From the NCBI RefSeq assembly GCF_900113325.1, contig NZ_FOOY01000005.1, positions 120,177 to 184,176 on the forward strand: DNA of 64,000 nt, in the 5' to 3' direction. The position numbers and the translations under genes are program-made. Source of the stretch: Sporolactobacillus nakayamae (GTDB taxonomy: Bacteria > Bacillota > Bacilli > Bacillales > Sporolactobacillaceae). Below, one piece after another: positions 34,857-43,712 of this stretch. Position 1 is the first letter of the stretch; each line of letters starts with the position of its first letter. The notes below the pieces were generated by a model that worked only from the letters and a program-made list of their open reading frames with translations, was not told the DNA's origin and did no database searches.

Positions 34857-35441
34857 ATGTATTCGAATCAAATGTACCCGATCCCCTATAATTGGCGGAC
34901 TCCTGGGAATGCTGGCCGTGCTACATTTTCGCCGTATCCACAGAATCCTGTCCGGCAAATACCCGCTTATTATCCTGACCCCGCTTACGCGCATGGACCG
35001 GTTTATGAACCGGAGTTTCGACCGGCTGTCATGAACCGGAACGATTACGGGCCGGCTCCGATTGCTTTTAATATAGAAGAAGTAACCAAGCGGAATAACG
35101 CCTATCGACGCGCATTATGGACGGGGAGTCATCTGCAGCTGACGTTGATGAGTATCCCGGTTGGCGGAGATATTGGGCTTGAAGCTCATCCGCATCTGGA
35201 TCAATTTATCCGTATCGAGGAGGGGCAAGGGCTTGTAATGATGGGTGATCGACAAGATCAGCTCACGTTTCAGAGACCGGTATCCGATGACTTTGCCTTT
35301 ATCATCCCTGCTGGAAAATGGCACAACTTAATCAATACAGGCAATCGACCGATCAAACTGTACTCGATCTATGCGCCGCCACAACATCCACACGGAACGG
35401 TTCACGAAACAAAAGCCGACGCCATGGCTGCCGAACATTGA
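34857..35441 (+). CDS. cupin-domain protein with Pro/Tyr-rich N-terminus
   Basis: A protein of about 194 residues. The first 65 are rich in Pro, Tyr and Asn (MYSNQMYPIPYNWRTPG), as in proteins of outer layers or coats. The rest is one cupin barrel with both metal motifs: GGDIGLEAHPHLDQFIRIEEG (H-x-H...E) and FIIPAGKWHNLIN. GAAAGG stands at fair spacing before the ATG at 34857. Similar proteins with this N-terminus are known in spore-forming Bacillales, but the function is unknown; a spore or surface role is a guess. Confidence 0.82.
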   Translation: MYSNQMYPIPYNWRTPGNAGRATFSPYPQNPVRQIPAYYPDPAYAHGPVYEPEFRPAVMNRNDYGPAPIAFNIEEVTKRNNAYRRALWTGSHLQLTLMSIPVGGDIGLEAHPHLDQFIRIEEGQGLVMMGDRQDQLTFQRPVSDDFAFIIPAGKWHNLINTGNRPIKLYSIYAPPQHPHGTVHETKADAMAAEH

Positions 35442-35618
35442 CTTCACTCACGCGGCCGCTGAATCCTATTTTTTCGTACCCATTCGAATTTATCAAATGC
35501 GTGAACTACTCCCACTTAACGCTTTAGAACGTTTGAAGTGGGAGCTTCCTGCGAACACAAGGATTGCCAGTCACGTACACACGACTGGTAGCGGCCAAAT
35601 TATCTGAGCAGGCTATCC

Positions 35619-35641
35619 CCGCCGTCCCGGCGGTTTTTTTT
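35619..35641 (+). terminator. Rho-independent terminator, plus strand
   Basis: CCGCC-GTCCC-GGCGG followed by eight T residues. It can end transcripts of the cupin gene and lies within the presumed omega-RNA region of the element on the other strand. Confidence 0.6.
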
Positions 35642-36118
35642 ATGTCTTAGACGCTGCGGCCCTTTTGAGTCCTTCGTTCAGGATATTGATCGCTGCGTTG
35701 ATATCGCGGTCGTGGTGGATCCCGCACTGCGGGCAATCCCATTTCCGGATCGCTAATGCTTTCTTGCCTTCTTTGTGCCCGCAAGCGGAGCAAATTTGAC
35801 TGGATGCAAAGAAACGATCGATTTTAATGAACGCTTTCACGTACCATCTGGATTTGTACTTCAGCATGTCAGTAAAGGGCTCCAACTGACGTCATGAATG
35901 GACTTTGCTAAATGGTGGTTTTTTACTAAACTCTTGACCGGTAAGTCTTCAACAACGAGCAGGTCGTGGCTTTTGACCAGCTCGGTTGAACGTTTGTGTA
36001 AGAAGTCGGTTTTGCGATTATTCACTTTCGCATAAAGCTTCGTCACTTTGAGGCGTTGCTTTTCAAGATTACTGCAGTCTCGCCAATTTTTATTGGGATC
36101 GATTCGTTCTAATCAATC
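35640..36118 (-). pseudogene. tnpB: tnpB (RNA-guided nuclease of IS605 family), truncated and frameshifted
   Basis: Upstream piece: ERIDPNKNWRDCSNLEKQRLKVTKLY...KTDFLHKRSTELVKSHDLLVVEDLPVKSLVKNHHLAKSIHDVSWS. It then continues in the next frame as FTDMLKYKSRWYVKAF...ICSACGHKEGKKALAI...WDCPQCGIHHDRDINAAINI. The RuvC-II glutamate (VVEDLPV), the CxxC zinc finger and the RuvC-III aspartate (DRDINAA) remain. The RuvC-I half is lost, and a one-base shift near 35880 separates the two pieces. The gene is dead. Confidence 0.88.
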
Positions 36119-36267
36119 ATGACTATTGTCAATGGTAACGAGACACTAAAGAAAGCGATTCATCTTACCGCTTAGCTTCTCGCAAAAATGTTGTTAAAAC
36201 GGGAAAATAGTCTACACTAACTAATAAGAATAATTCTTTTGCAGAAAAAGGAAACGGCGGTGCTTTT

Positions 36268-36924
36268 GTGTCTTTACTTGAGTTTTCCCATGTCTCGTTT
36301 ACTAGAGAAAACAGAGCTCTTGTTAATGATCTCTCATTATCCATTGAAGCAGGGGATTTTCTGTCAATTGTCGGTCCATCCGGAAGCGGAAAGAGCACAT
36401 TGCTCAGGCTGTGCTGCCACCTCATCAGTCCCACTGAAGGAACAATTCGCTTTCACGGGCAAGATCTGATGCGCTTCAATCCAATGGAACTGCGCAAGCA
36501 GATCAGTTATTGCTTTCAGATGCCCTACCTGTTCGGGGACACGGTGCGCAACAATCTGGAATATCCGTTTTCGCTGAGAAACAAGCCCGTCGATCCGGAC
36601 CGGCTTGAGGAATTATTCGCGGCTTTTCAAATGTCGACGAGCAATTTGGAAAAGGAGATTCAGCATCTCTCCGGCGGGGAAAAACAGCGAATTGCCCTGA
36701 TGCGCAGTATTGTCTTTCAGCCGGAAATTTTGTTGCTGGACGAAGTGACCTCGGCGCTCGATGTAGCAAACACGCAAATCGTTGAAAAAGTCATTGAGGC
36801 GCTGAATCAAGCGGGTATAACCATTCTGTGGATCACCCATAATCCGGAGCAGAGCCGCAAGTACGCGAATAAGATCCTGACCATTGATACGGGAGAAATC
36901 CGCTCATTGGAGGCGATTCGATGA
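36268..36924 (+). CDS. ABC transporter ATP-binding protein, FetA-like
   Basis: A 218-residue ATPase. Walker A is GPSGSGKST (about 35-43), the signature LSGGEKQRIAL and Walker B ILLLDEVTSALD. It resembles FetA (YbbL) of the FetAB iron exporter and related stress-linked exporters; the next gene encodes the matching FetB-type membrane protein and overlaps by 4 nt (ATGA). The start is GTG with a GGCGGTG ahead. The pair probably exports iron or another metal; no Fur-like box is evident upstream. Confidence 0.88.
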   Translation: MSLLEFSHVSFTRENRALVNDLSLSIEAGDFLSIVGPSGSGKSTLLRLCCHLISPTEGTIRFHGQDLMRFNPMELRKQISYCFQMPYLFGDTVRNNLEYPFSLRNKPVDPDRLEELFAAFQMSTSNLEKEIQHLSGGEKQRIALMRSIVFQPEILLLDEVTSALDVANTQIVEKVIEALNQAGITILWITHNPEQSRKYANKILTIDTGEIRSLEAIR

Positions 36925-37682
36925 ACGGCTCAGCAGCGATTCAAACCAGCTCGCTCTTGATTGCTTCTTCGCTGGTACTTGTCACGCTCTTTTTTTCGTA
37001 TTGGCAGAAGCTGAAGCTTGAAAAAGAAACGCTGATCAGCGTGATTCGTGCCGTCATCCAGCTTATTGCGGTCGGCTATGTTCTGAATTATGTATTCGGG
37101 GTGAAAAATCCCTTATTTACAACCTTTTTGCTGCTCTTCATGACGTTTAATGCCGCGTATAATGCAGCAAAACGCGGCCGCACGATAAGACATGGACTCG
37201 CGATCTCATTTTTTTCCATTTTGATCGGCGCACTCGTAACCTTGACAGTGCTTCTGCTCTCAAAAACGATTCGCTACGAACCTTACCAAATGATTCCGAT
37301 TGGCGGCATGATTATCAGCAACGCCATGGTTGCGCTCGGGCTGTGCTATAAACAGCTGACCGCTGACTTCAAGACGAAACGTGAGGAAGTCGAAACCAAG
37401 CTGGCGCTCGGTGCAGACATTCACGCCTCCTCGATTGACATCATCCGCGATTCAATAAAAACCGGAATGCTGCCGACGATTGATTCTGCTAAAACGCTGG
37501 GGATCGTATCCCTACCCGGGATGATGACCGGCTTAATCCTTGCCGGCGCCTCGCCGCTTGAGGCGATCAAATACCAGCTGATGGTCACCTTCATGCTGCT
37601 GTCGACAACGGCAATCGCTTCATTCATTGCTTGCTCCCTCGCCTACCGCGGCTTCTTTAACGCGCGCAAGCAAGTGAAATGA
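36921..37682 (+). CDS. FetB-like ABC exporter membrane protein (UPF0014)
   Basis: A 253-residue membrane protein of the UPF0014 family (FetB/YbbM) with seven hydrophobic segments. RAVIQLIAVGYVLNYVF, MIPIGGMIISNAMVALGL, and TIDSAKTLGIVSLPGMMTGLILAGASPLEAIKYQLMV are strongly conserved in the family. In E. coli FetB forms an iron exporter with FetA and protects from oxidative stress. The gene is translationally coupled to the ATPase. Confidence 0.92.
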   Translation: MNGSAAIQTSSLLIASSLVLVTLFFSYWQKLKLEKETLISVIRAVIQLIAVGYVLNYVFGVKNPLFTTFLLLFMTFNAAYNAAKRGRTIRHGLAISFFSILIGALVTLTVLLLSKTIRYEPYQMIPIGGMIISNAMVALGLCYKQLTADFKTKREEVETKLALGADIHASSIDIIRDSIKTGMLPTIDSAKTLGIVSLPGMMTGLILAGASPLEAIKYQLMVTFMLLSTTAIASFIACSLAYRGFFNARKQVK

Positions 37683-37727
37683 CTGTCGAAAAAAAGCGGA
37701 TGCATTTTGCTTCGCTCATTTCAGTTC

Positions 37728-37757
37728 AACGGCTACTTCTCTCGGCAGCCGTTTTTA
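37728..37757 (+). terminator. Rho-independent terminator of the fetAB-like operon
   Basis: AACGGCT (37728-37734) pairs with AGCCGTT (37747-37753), followed by TTTATTT. Confidence 0.75.
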
Positions 37758-37777
37758 TTTGTTGTGCGTACAAAAAA

Positions 37778-37822
37778 ATGCCTTAGGCGAAGCAGCTGTT
37801 TCGCTCACTCCGCTTAAGGCAT
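37778..37822 (-). terminator. Rho-independent terminator of the DJ-1/PfpI gene
   Basis: ATGCCTTAGGCG (37778-37789) pairs with CGCTTAAGGCAT (37811-37822) with one bulge, and the minus strand runs on into TTTTTTTG. Confidence 0.75.
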
Positions 37823-37867
37823 GATACACCGTAGATTTAAGTCGCATGCTCACTCATGCAAGTTCAA

Positions 37868-38374
37868 TTAGGCCAGTGCATCAACAATCGCTTTGTTAAA
37901 TGCAGGCAGATCATCGGGAACACGGCTGGTAATCAGCGCATGGTCAATCACAACCGGTTCATTCTCTACAATCGCTCCTGCATAATACAAATCCGGCTGA
38001 ATGGATGCGTAAGCTGTTAGTGTGCGCCCCTTAACCAAACCGGTTTGAATGAAGAGCTGCGGACCATGGCAGATCGAAAACAGCGGTTTATTATAACCCA
38101 AGAAATATTTCGTGAATGCAACAAAACGTGGATCAACACGCAGCTGGTCGGGCGAGAAGCCACCTGGAATGAGCAGCGCATCAAAATCTTCCGGCTTTAC
38201 ATCATCAATCCCTTTATCCACAGGAATCTTCGTGCCGTGTTTGCCGGTTAATACGGTACCTTCCTCTTTCTCAATCACCGTGATTTTATGGCCGGCAGCC
38301 TCCAAAGCTTCTTTCGGTGACGTAAATTCACTGTCTTCAACATCATTTGTTACAAGAACGGCTACTTTGCTCAT
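37868..38374 (-). CDS. DJ-1/PfpI family protein (YraA/YhbO-like)
   Basis: A 168-residue protein of the DJ-1/PfpI superfamily. The nucleophile elbow is FSICHGPQLF with the cysteine at about 104, and the glutamate partner lies in VLVTNDVEDSEFTSP. Members such as YraA and YhbO protect cells from aldehydes and oxidative or thermal damage and have been described as glyoxalase III or deglycase. AGGAGG precedes the ATG. It is divergent from an HxlR regulator that probably controls it. Confidence 0.9.
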   Translation of the reverse strand: MSKVAVLVTNDVEDSEFTSPKEALEAAGHKITVIEKEEGTVLTGKHGTKIPVDKGIDDVKPEDFDALLIPGGFSPDQLRVDPRFVAFTKYFLGYNKPLFSICHGPQLFIQTGLVKGRTLTAYASIQPDLYYAGAIVENEPVVIDHALITSRVPDDLPAFNKAIVDALA

Positions 38375-38420
38375 ATCTTAATTCCTCCTAAGGTTCTTTT
38401 TGATACCAACAACTATATGG

Positions 38421-38433
38421 TATACTAGGTATA
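38421..38433. promoter_or_regulatory. candidate HxlR operator
   Basis: A short dyad TATAC-TAG-GTATA lies midway between the divergent PfpI and HxlR genes. On the minus strand a TATAGT follows right after it and may be the -10 box of the PfpI gene, so a bound protein would affect that promoter. Confidence 0.4.
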
Positions 38434-38507
38434 TTAATTTTTAAAGTACGCACTTTTTTGTTATCCAGTAACCAGAAAGTAACCAAGCAAAGAAATGAGG
38501 GATTGCA

Positions 38508-38915
38508 ATGACCGATGTCGTACGCAAAGACGTCCAAAAGAAATTGTTGTCGGGAGATTATGGCTGCGCCAAAGAACTTACCCTGTCGATGTTCAGTGGC
38601 AAATGGAAAATCGTTATTTTATATCATTTAGGAAAGGATGGCATCTATCGTTTCGGTGAATTAAAAAAACTGTTGCCACACGCCTCTAACAAAGTGCTGA
38701 CCCAGCAGCTGCGGGAGCTTGAAGAAGACGAATTGATCACACGCACTCTGTATCCTGAAGTGCCGGTTCGCGTCGACTATGAGATTACAGCACTTGGTCA
38801 AACGCTCCTTCCGATTATCGATCTGATGTTCGAATGGGGGACGAATCGGCTGAAACAGCTCAAACACGTTGCACCGCGCAATATCAATGAAGAAGCAATT
38901 AAAAAGAAAAGATAA
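38508..38915 (+). CDS. HxlR family transcriptional regulator
   Basis: A 135-residue winged-helix regulator: YGCAKELTLSMFSGKWKIVILYHLGKDGIYRFGELKKLLPHASNKVLTQQLRELEEDELI is the complete HxlR domain. A cysteine near residue 20 stands where thiol- or aldehyde-sensing members of the family (HypR, YodB) have their sensor cysteine. With the divergent PfpI/DJ-1 gene, a response to electrophiles or carbonyl stress is likely. ATGAGGGATTGCA gives the ribosome binding site. Confidence 0.92.
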   Translation: MTDVVRKDVQKKLLSGDYGCAKELTLSMFSGKWKIVILYHLGKDGIYRFGELKKLLPHASNKVLTQQLRELEEDELITRTLYPEVPVRVDYEITALGQTLLPIIDLMFEWGTNRLKQLKHVAPRNINEEAIKKKR

Positions 38916-39050
38916 ACGAGGTCCCACCTATTTATTTTGAAAAAATTGAACACAAACACTATTCTATAAATTTATATCCAATTGATGAAAAAATTGCTAT
39001 ATTAGTAAAAACAACATCCTATCGAAACAACGAGACAAAGGAGATTAGCT

Positions 39051-40091
39051 GTGAAAACCCGGACCAAGCGCATCACACAACATTCTGCATGTACTCACCT
39101 GTTCCTTCTTGTCTGCTGCTACATCTGCTCGGCGATTATTGCACTGATCATCTATTTAGCCGGCGGAACAGACTATGCCTATACCAACCTGATGTATTTG
39201 CCAATTACGCTGGTTGCAGTGACTCGCGGCAAAATTCACGGAATGATCCATGCCTGTGTAAGCGGATTGATGATCGGCCCATTCATGCCTTTAAATCATA
39301 CGTTGCAAGTCACCCAATATCCGGGAAATTGGCTGATGCGCCTCGCCATTTATGTCATGGTTGCTTTTGTGATTGGTTATCTCGCCGATTACTACAAGGC
39401 AAATTTTGAACAGAATCTTCGCCGTGAACGCATGCTTCAAAAAGCGCAGAGCGCCACCCTATTCTCGCTTGTAAAGCTTCTTGAATCCAGAGATGTGACC
39501 TCAGGCGCTCATGTCGAACGCGTTTCCTCATCGTGCAAGCTGCTCGCTGAAGAACTTCAACGCCTGCCGAATTTTCAAAAACAGGTGGACAGCGCCTATA
39601 TCGAAAATCTTTATGAAGCCTGCCCGCTTCATGATATTGGGAAGGTCGGCATCCCCGACGACATTCTGCTCAAGCCGGGAAAATTGACTGATGAGGAATT
39701 TGAAGTGATGAAGAAGCACACCGTGATTGGTGCCGAAACATTGTTGAAAATCCAGCATAAATATCCGGGAAATAAATTTTTACAAATGGGAATTGCACTC
39801 ACCCGCTCGCATCATGAAAAATGGGACGGTAGCGGTTATCCCGACGGAATTGCAGGAGATGCCATCCCGCTCTCGGCTCGTATTGTCGCACTTACCGACG
39901 TCTATGACGCTCTGCGTTCAAAACGTCCCTATAAACCCGGTTATTCTCATGAAAAAGCTGTGGAAATTATAAAACAAGAACGAGGACTACATTTCGATCC
40001 GGTCATCACCGATGTTTTCCTTGTGCATGGAAAATTATTCCAAACGCTTTATGATCAGTTCAACGAAGAAGGGGAAGTTCCCCTGCAATAA
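39051..40091 (+). CDS. HD-GYP domain cyclic di-GMP phosphodiesterase
   Basis: A 346-residue membrane protein. Four hydrophobic helices in the first 120 residues form a sensor part; a coiled linker and an HD-GYP domain follow. The domain keeps the metal and signature residues: CPLHDIGKVGIPDDILLKPGKLT, HTVIGAE, RSHHEKWDGSGYPDGIAGD and ALTDVYDALRSKRPYK. It should break down cyclic di-GMP. The start is GTG with AAGGAGATTAGCT in front. It is monocistronic. Confidence 0.92.
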   Translation: MKTRTKRITQHSACTHLFLLVCCYICSAIIALIIYLAGGTDYAYTNLMYLPITLVAVTRGKIHGMIHACVSGLMIGPFMPLNHTLQVTQYPGNWLMRLAIYVMVAFVIGYLADYYKANFEQNLRRERMLQKAQSATLFSLVKLLESRDVTSGAHVERVSSSCKLLAEELQRLPNFQKQVDSAYIENLYEACPLHDIGKVGIPDDILLKPGKLTDEEFEVMKKHTVIGAETLLKIQHKYPGNKFLQMGIALTRSHHEKWDGSGYPDGIAGDAIPLSARIVALTDVYDALRSKRPYKPGYSHEKAVEIIKQERGLHFDPVITDVFLVHGKLFQTLYDQFNEEGEVPLQ

Positions 40092-40506
40092 CGACAAAGT
40101 GTTCGCAACGCATCCTACACGATAAACACGTTTCCGATCACGCGAGGGTTCAAATAAATGAAACCACGCGATTTCGTCCGTCTCTTTTCGCTTGATAGAG
40201 CGCAAGGTCTGAATTCGCCATCAGATGATCCAATCGTTTCTCATTCGAATTAGAAAACCAAGATAATGACAAAATCATGCGACATTTATCTCTGTTAATG
40301 TAAGTTAAAAAAGGCACATCATGTGCCTTTTTAAATAAACATTTTTTATAAGTATGCTTTTTTAGCTTTTCAATCTTAGTTTGATGAAGAGCGATAGTGT
40401 GGTCGAGATTTCTGAGAAACCCATTAATTTTTATTTGTTCTTCTACTGCTGAGAGAGCAGAAAAGCAAAGATCTATTAGTGGAGTTTAAAAGAATGAAAA
40501 GCAGAT
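40092..40506. other. intergenic stretch with one terminator
   Basis: About 415 bp with no gene I can support. The terminator at 40307-40332 is the only clear element; the rest is AT-rich. Confidence 0.5.
40307..40332. terminator. Rho-independent terminator
   Basis: A nearly loop-less stem AAAAAAGGCACAT/ATGTGCCTTTTT with a T run. It is about 215 bp after the HD-GYP gene and may end that transcript or, on the other strand, the ilv operon transcript. Confidence 0.6.
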
Positions 40507-41307
40507 TTAAAATTTTGATTCCATAGCCGCGTCATCATTCAATGCGACGGAAAGCCGTCTGCCTTGCCGTTGCACTGAAACGCGGTGATCATAGAATGCC
40601 GTCATGATTTCAGGCGTCATGACCTCGCCTGTAGGTCCGGATTTAAAGACGGTACCGGCTTTAAGCAAGAGTGTGTGTTCAAAACATGGCAGCAGTTCTT
40701 CGACATGGTGCGTCACGAAAATCATTGACGGCGTCTCAGGCGAATTTGCCAGTTCGGCAATAATTGACAGCATCTGTTCTCTTGCGAACAGATCGAGCCC
40801 GTTACAGGGTTCATCCAGTATCAGCAGCTCGGGATCTGCCATTAACGCTCGGGCAATCAGCACACGCTGCTTTTCGCCTTGAGACAAGAGCCCAAACGGC
40901 CGATTTTCAAATGACTTGCAGCCGAGTTTGTGTAATAATTCATACGCCATCGCGCGCTCGGCGGGTGATGGTTGCTCGTATAAACCAATCGAGGCAAATT
41001 TGCCGCTGAGCACAATCGCTTCCGGACGTTCACCCGGTCTGATTTTCTCAGAGAGGGCTGAACTGACCCAGCCGATTTTCTTGCGCAGTTCGCGCAGGTC
41101 GCAGGTTCCGAATGGCCGATTCAATACGGTCAGCTTGCCGCTCGTCGGCCAAATATATCCGTTGATCATCTTCAGCAAGGTTGTTTTCCCTGAGCCATTC
41201 AGCCCGACAAGCGACCAGTGTTCACCTTGGCGAACCTGCCAGTCCACATTCTTGAGAACCGTGTGATCCGAACGCACCCAACTAATCTTTCGCGCATCAA
41301 TGATCAT
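40507..41307 (-). CDS. stand-alone ABC transporter ATPase, YlmA/ModF-like
   Basis: A protein of about 266 residues. Walker A is GLNGSGKTT, the signature LLSQGEKQRVLIAR and Walker B LLILDEPCNGLD; the gap between them holds KIGWVSSALSEKIRPGE, typical for the YlmA/PhrA-like subfamily. There is no permease gene nearby. It is the last gene of the ilv unit, beginning 14 bp after the ilvA stop with GGGGGAACAAGGT before the ATG at 41307. Why it is there is unclear. Confidence 0.85.
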   Translation of the reverse strand: MIIDARKISWVRSDHTVLKNVDWQVRQGEHWSLVGLNGSGKTTLLKMINGYIWPTSGKLTVLNRPFGTCDLRELRKKIGWVSSALSEKIRPGERPEAIVLSGKFASIGLYEQPSPAERAMAYELLHKLGCKSFENRPFGLLSQGEKQRVLIARALMADPELLILDEPCNGLDLFAREQMLSIIAELANSPETPSMIFVTHHVEELLPCFEHTLLLKAGTVFKSGPTGEVMTPEIMTAFYDHRVSVQRQGRRLSVALNDDAAMESKF

Positions 41308-41321
41308 ACCTTGTTCCCCCT

Positions 41322-42326
41322 TCACAGTTTGCAGACATTTCGGCTCACGTCCAAAGCCATTTGTTTGAGCAGAGCGAGCTCTTCCGTATCCGCGTTGCCG
41401 CCACTGACAATTAAGCCAATGTGCCTTCCGTTCGCCGGTACTTGACCGGAAAGCACAGCAGCCAGCGAAGCAGCACCGGCACCTTCGACAAGCATCTTGC
41501 TGCGTTCGAGCATTAGAAGCATTGCCTGGGCAATTTCCGAGTCCGTAACGATTACCAGATCATCAAGATAATGTCTCAAAACAGGAATGGTGCGCTCGCC
41601 TGGTTTATCGACGAGAATCCCTTCGGCTATGCCCGGCGATTCACGATTTGCCTGTTTCTGATCATGATGAAAAAGATTATATGCCGCCGGTGCGTGATCG
41701 GATTGAACGCCGATAACACGGATGCCGGGCTTAACACTTTTCAAATAGCAGACCGTTCCGGCAGCAAGTCCCCCGCCGCCTACTGGTACAAGCACTGTGT
41801 CAAGCTCCGGACATTGCGCGAACATCTCTGCGGCAACTGTTCCCTGGCCGGCAATCACCTGATTATCATCGAAAGCATGGACAAAAACAGATTGATTGGC
41901 TTGGCATTCGGCATGTGCCGCCTCATAGGCTTCCTGATAGGATGCACCAGCAAGCACAACCTCTGCGCCATAAGCAGCGGTCGCTTGGATTTTCGCCTGT
42001 GGCGTGCGCTCCGGCATAAAAATTTTTGCCGTTGCCCCGCGTTTTGCTGCTGCGTAAGCAATCCCTTGGGCATGGTTTCCCGCAGAGGCGGTCACAATAC
42101 CACGATTTAACTCTCTAGCTGACAGATGAGCAATTTTATTAAACGCCCCACGGAGCTTAAATGACCCGGTTCGCTGCATGTTTTCTAGTTTCAAATGCAG
42201 ATGCGCTCCGCTGATGCGGTTCAAGGTTGCCGACTCAAGCATCGGTGTCCGATGAACAACAGGCGTCAATGTTTCGTGCGCCTCCGCGATATCCGCTGCT
42301 GACACATAATCCCCAATGGTCTTCAC
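41322..42326 (-). CDS. ilvA: threonine dehydratase without regulatory domain
   Basis: A 334-residue PLP enzyme that deaminates threonine to 2-oxobutyrate, the precursor of isoleucine. The PLP lysine is in RTGSFKLRGA (about 58) and the phosphate-binding loop is VGGGGLAAG. The C-terminal ACT-like domain of the long biosynthetic enzymes is missing, so the catabolic TdcB-like size is seen; inhibition by isoleucine is not expected. The position after ilvC shows a biosynthetic role nevertheless. The start is taken as GTG; GAGGGG lies very close to it, so it is not certain. Confidence 0.88.
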   Translation of the reverse strand: MKTIGDYVSAADIAEAHETLTPVVHRTPMLESATLNRISGAHLHLKLENMQRTGSFKLRGAFNKIAHLSARELNRGIVTASAGNHAQGIAYAAAKRGATAKIFMPERTPQAKIQATAAYGAEVVLAGASYQEAYEAAHAECQANQSVFVHAFDDNQVIAGQGTVAAEMFAQCPELDTVLVPVGGGGLAAGTVCYLKSVKPGIRVIGVQSDHAPAAYNLFHHDQKQANRESPGIAEGILVDKPGERTIPVLRHYLDDLVIVTDSEIAQAMLLMLERSKMLVEGAGAASLAAVLSGQVPANGRHIGLIVSGGNADTEELALLKQMALDVSRNVCKL

Positions 42327-42361
42327 CCCTCATCTGTTGCGATTCGTATTGCACCAGTGAT

Positions 42362-43396
42362 TTATTGTGCGACATTTGCCGTGATATCTTCGCTGTCCTG
42401 CTTGCCTTCCTTAACGAACGGCATCAGCTTACGCAGCTCGCGGCCGACACGTTCGAGTTCCGAATTGTTTTCCTTTTGCTGAAGCGCGTTGAACATTGGA
42501 CGGCCGACTTTGTTTTCAAGTACCCAGTCGCGGGCAAATCTGCCAGATTGGATATTTTCGAGGACTTTTTTCATACGGGCTTTCACCCCATCATCAATAA
42601 CATAGCGGCCGACGGTGAAGTCGCCAAATTTGGACGTATCTGAGCAAGAGTAACGCATGCCGGTCAGACCGTTTTCATAGATCAGATCAGTGAGCATTTT
42701 CATCTCGTGACAGGTTTCAAAATAGGCATTTTCCGGTTGATAGCCGGCTTCAACGAGTGTCTCGAATGCGGCTTCGATCAAGTGGGTCAGACCGCCCATC
42801 AGCACCGCTTGTTCACCAAACAGATCGGTTTCCGTCTCTTCTTTGAATGTGGTTTTCAGGACACCCGCACGAGCCGCGCCAAGACCTTTTGCCCAAGCAA
42901 GTGCAAGTTCCTCTGCCTCGCCGGACGGATTTTGTTCAACAGCGTAAAAAGCCGGAACACCGCCGCCATTCAGATATTCGCGGCGGCAGAAGTGGCCGGG
43001 ACCTTTTGGAGCGACCATGAATACATCGACATCCTTTGGTGGAAGGATTTGCGTGAAATGGATATTGAAACCATGTGAGAAAGCGAGTGCATTACCTGGT
43101 TCAAGTCCTTCTTGAACTTCACTGTAATAGACTTCCGGCTGACGTTCATCGGGAAGCAGCATCATCACAACATCTGCCTCGGCAGCTGCCTCCTTGACAC
43201 TTTTTACAGGAAAACCGTCGCGCTGTGCCTTGTCCCAAGACTTACCCGGCCTCACGCCGATTGTTACAGAAAAGCCGCTGTCGCGCAGGTTTTGCGCTTG
43301 TGAATGTCCTTGGGAACCGTAACCGAGAACTGCTATTTTCTTTCCGCGCAATACATTTTCATTGATATCCTTGTCATAGTAAACTTTTGCTGTCAT
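42362..43396 (-). CDS. ilvC: ketol-acid reductoisomerase
   Basis: A 344-residue class I enzyme that converts acetolactate or acetohydroxybutyrate to the dihydroxy acid with [28 protein letters not shown] is the nucleotide-binding start, [14 protein letters not shown] and HGFNIHF follow, and the knotted C-terminal domain keeps the metal-binding glutamates ([31 protein letters not shown]). AAGGGGATACGAAA precedes the ATG. It is the third gene of the ilv operon. Confidence 0.96.
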   Translation of the reverse strand: MTAKVYYDKDINENVLRGKKIAVLGYGSQGHSQAQNLRDSGFSVTIGVRPGKSWDKAQRDGFPVKSVKEAAAEADVVMMLLPDERQPEVYYSEVQEGLEPGNALAFSHGFNIHFTQILPPKDVDVFMVAPKGPGHFCRREYLNGGGVPAFYAVEQNPSGEAEELALAWAKGLGAARAGVLKTTFKEETETDLFGEQAVLMGGLTHLIEAAFETLVEAGYQPENAYFETCHEMKMLTDLIYENGLTGMRYSCSDTSKFGDFTVGRYVIDDGVKARMKKVLENIQSGRFARDWVLENKVGRPMFNALQQKENNSELERVGRELRKLMPFVKEGKQDSEDITANVAQ

Positions 43397-43450
43397 TTTC
43401 GTATCCCCTTGTCTGTTTTTGTTTTATTTCCAATAGTGAAATATTTATGG

Positions 43451-43708
43451 TTAGTCTTGTCCAGCCGTGCATCCTTTCTCGCTGCACGGAGCAACCGAAT
43501 ACACATCGATCAGCCTTTCTGCTTGCCTGATAAAACGATTCAACTGACGCTCGCTTTCCGCGGCCAGTGTCATCGTCATCTGAAACCGAACACCTTCTCG
43601 CTCAGCATGTAAATCAGCGACCGACAAGTTACCGCGCGCAAGCAGCATGGTCACACGCGCCAACACATCAGGACTCGCCGCTGTTTCTACCGATACAGTC
43701 TGTCTCAT
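43451..43708 (-). CDS. ilvH: acetolactate synthase small subunit, short ACT type
   Basis: An 85-residue protein with a single ACT domain: TVSVETAASPDVLARVTMLLARGNLSVADLHAE is the domain start. It is the short IlvM/IlvN-like form, lacking the C-terminal half of the 160-residue IlvH. It would bind to the large subunit and may confer valine feedback. It starts 4 bp after ilvB with GGGGGTGTAAATC as ribosome binding site. Confidence 0.88.
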   Translation of the reverse strand: MRQTVSVETAASPDVLARVTMLLARGNLSVADLHAEREGVRFQMTMTLAAESERQLNRFIRQAERLIDVYSVAPCSEKGCTAGQD

Positions 43709-43712
43709 TGAT

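Larger units (their letters stand above)
35501..36118 (-). mobile_element. decayed IS605/IS1341-type element, 3' part with right end
   Basis: A right end is recognisable at 35501. On the minus strand the tnpB remnant is followed by a long structured stretch and then a 9-bp stem (AAGTGGGAG at 35536-35544 with CTCCCACTT at 35509-35517). It stops in the tail GTAGTTCAC typical for these elements. The left end and the first half of tnpB are missing; no tnpA is present. The structured part should correspond to the omega-RNA scaffold of TnpB, and the flank after TTCAC to the guide. Confidence 0.72.

Noticed and set aside
36119-36267. Left end of the IS605-type element
   Set aside because: No hairpin or conserved end sequence can be found; the 5' part seems to be deleted.
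37683-37860. Possible small RNA between the convergent fetB-like and PfpI genes
   Set aside because: The two hairpins are explained as the terminators of the two genes.
41571-42110. A 179-residue plus-strand open frame within ilvA, and similar long frames opposite ilvC and ilvB
   Set aside because: Shadows of strongly conserved minus-strand genes; no ribosome binding sites and no sensible products.
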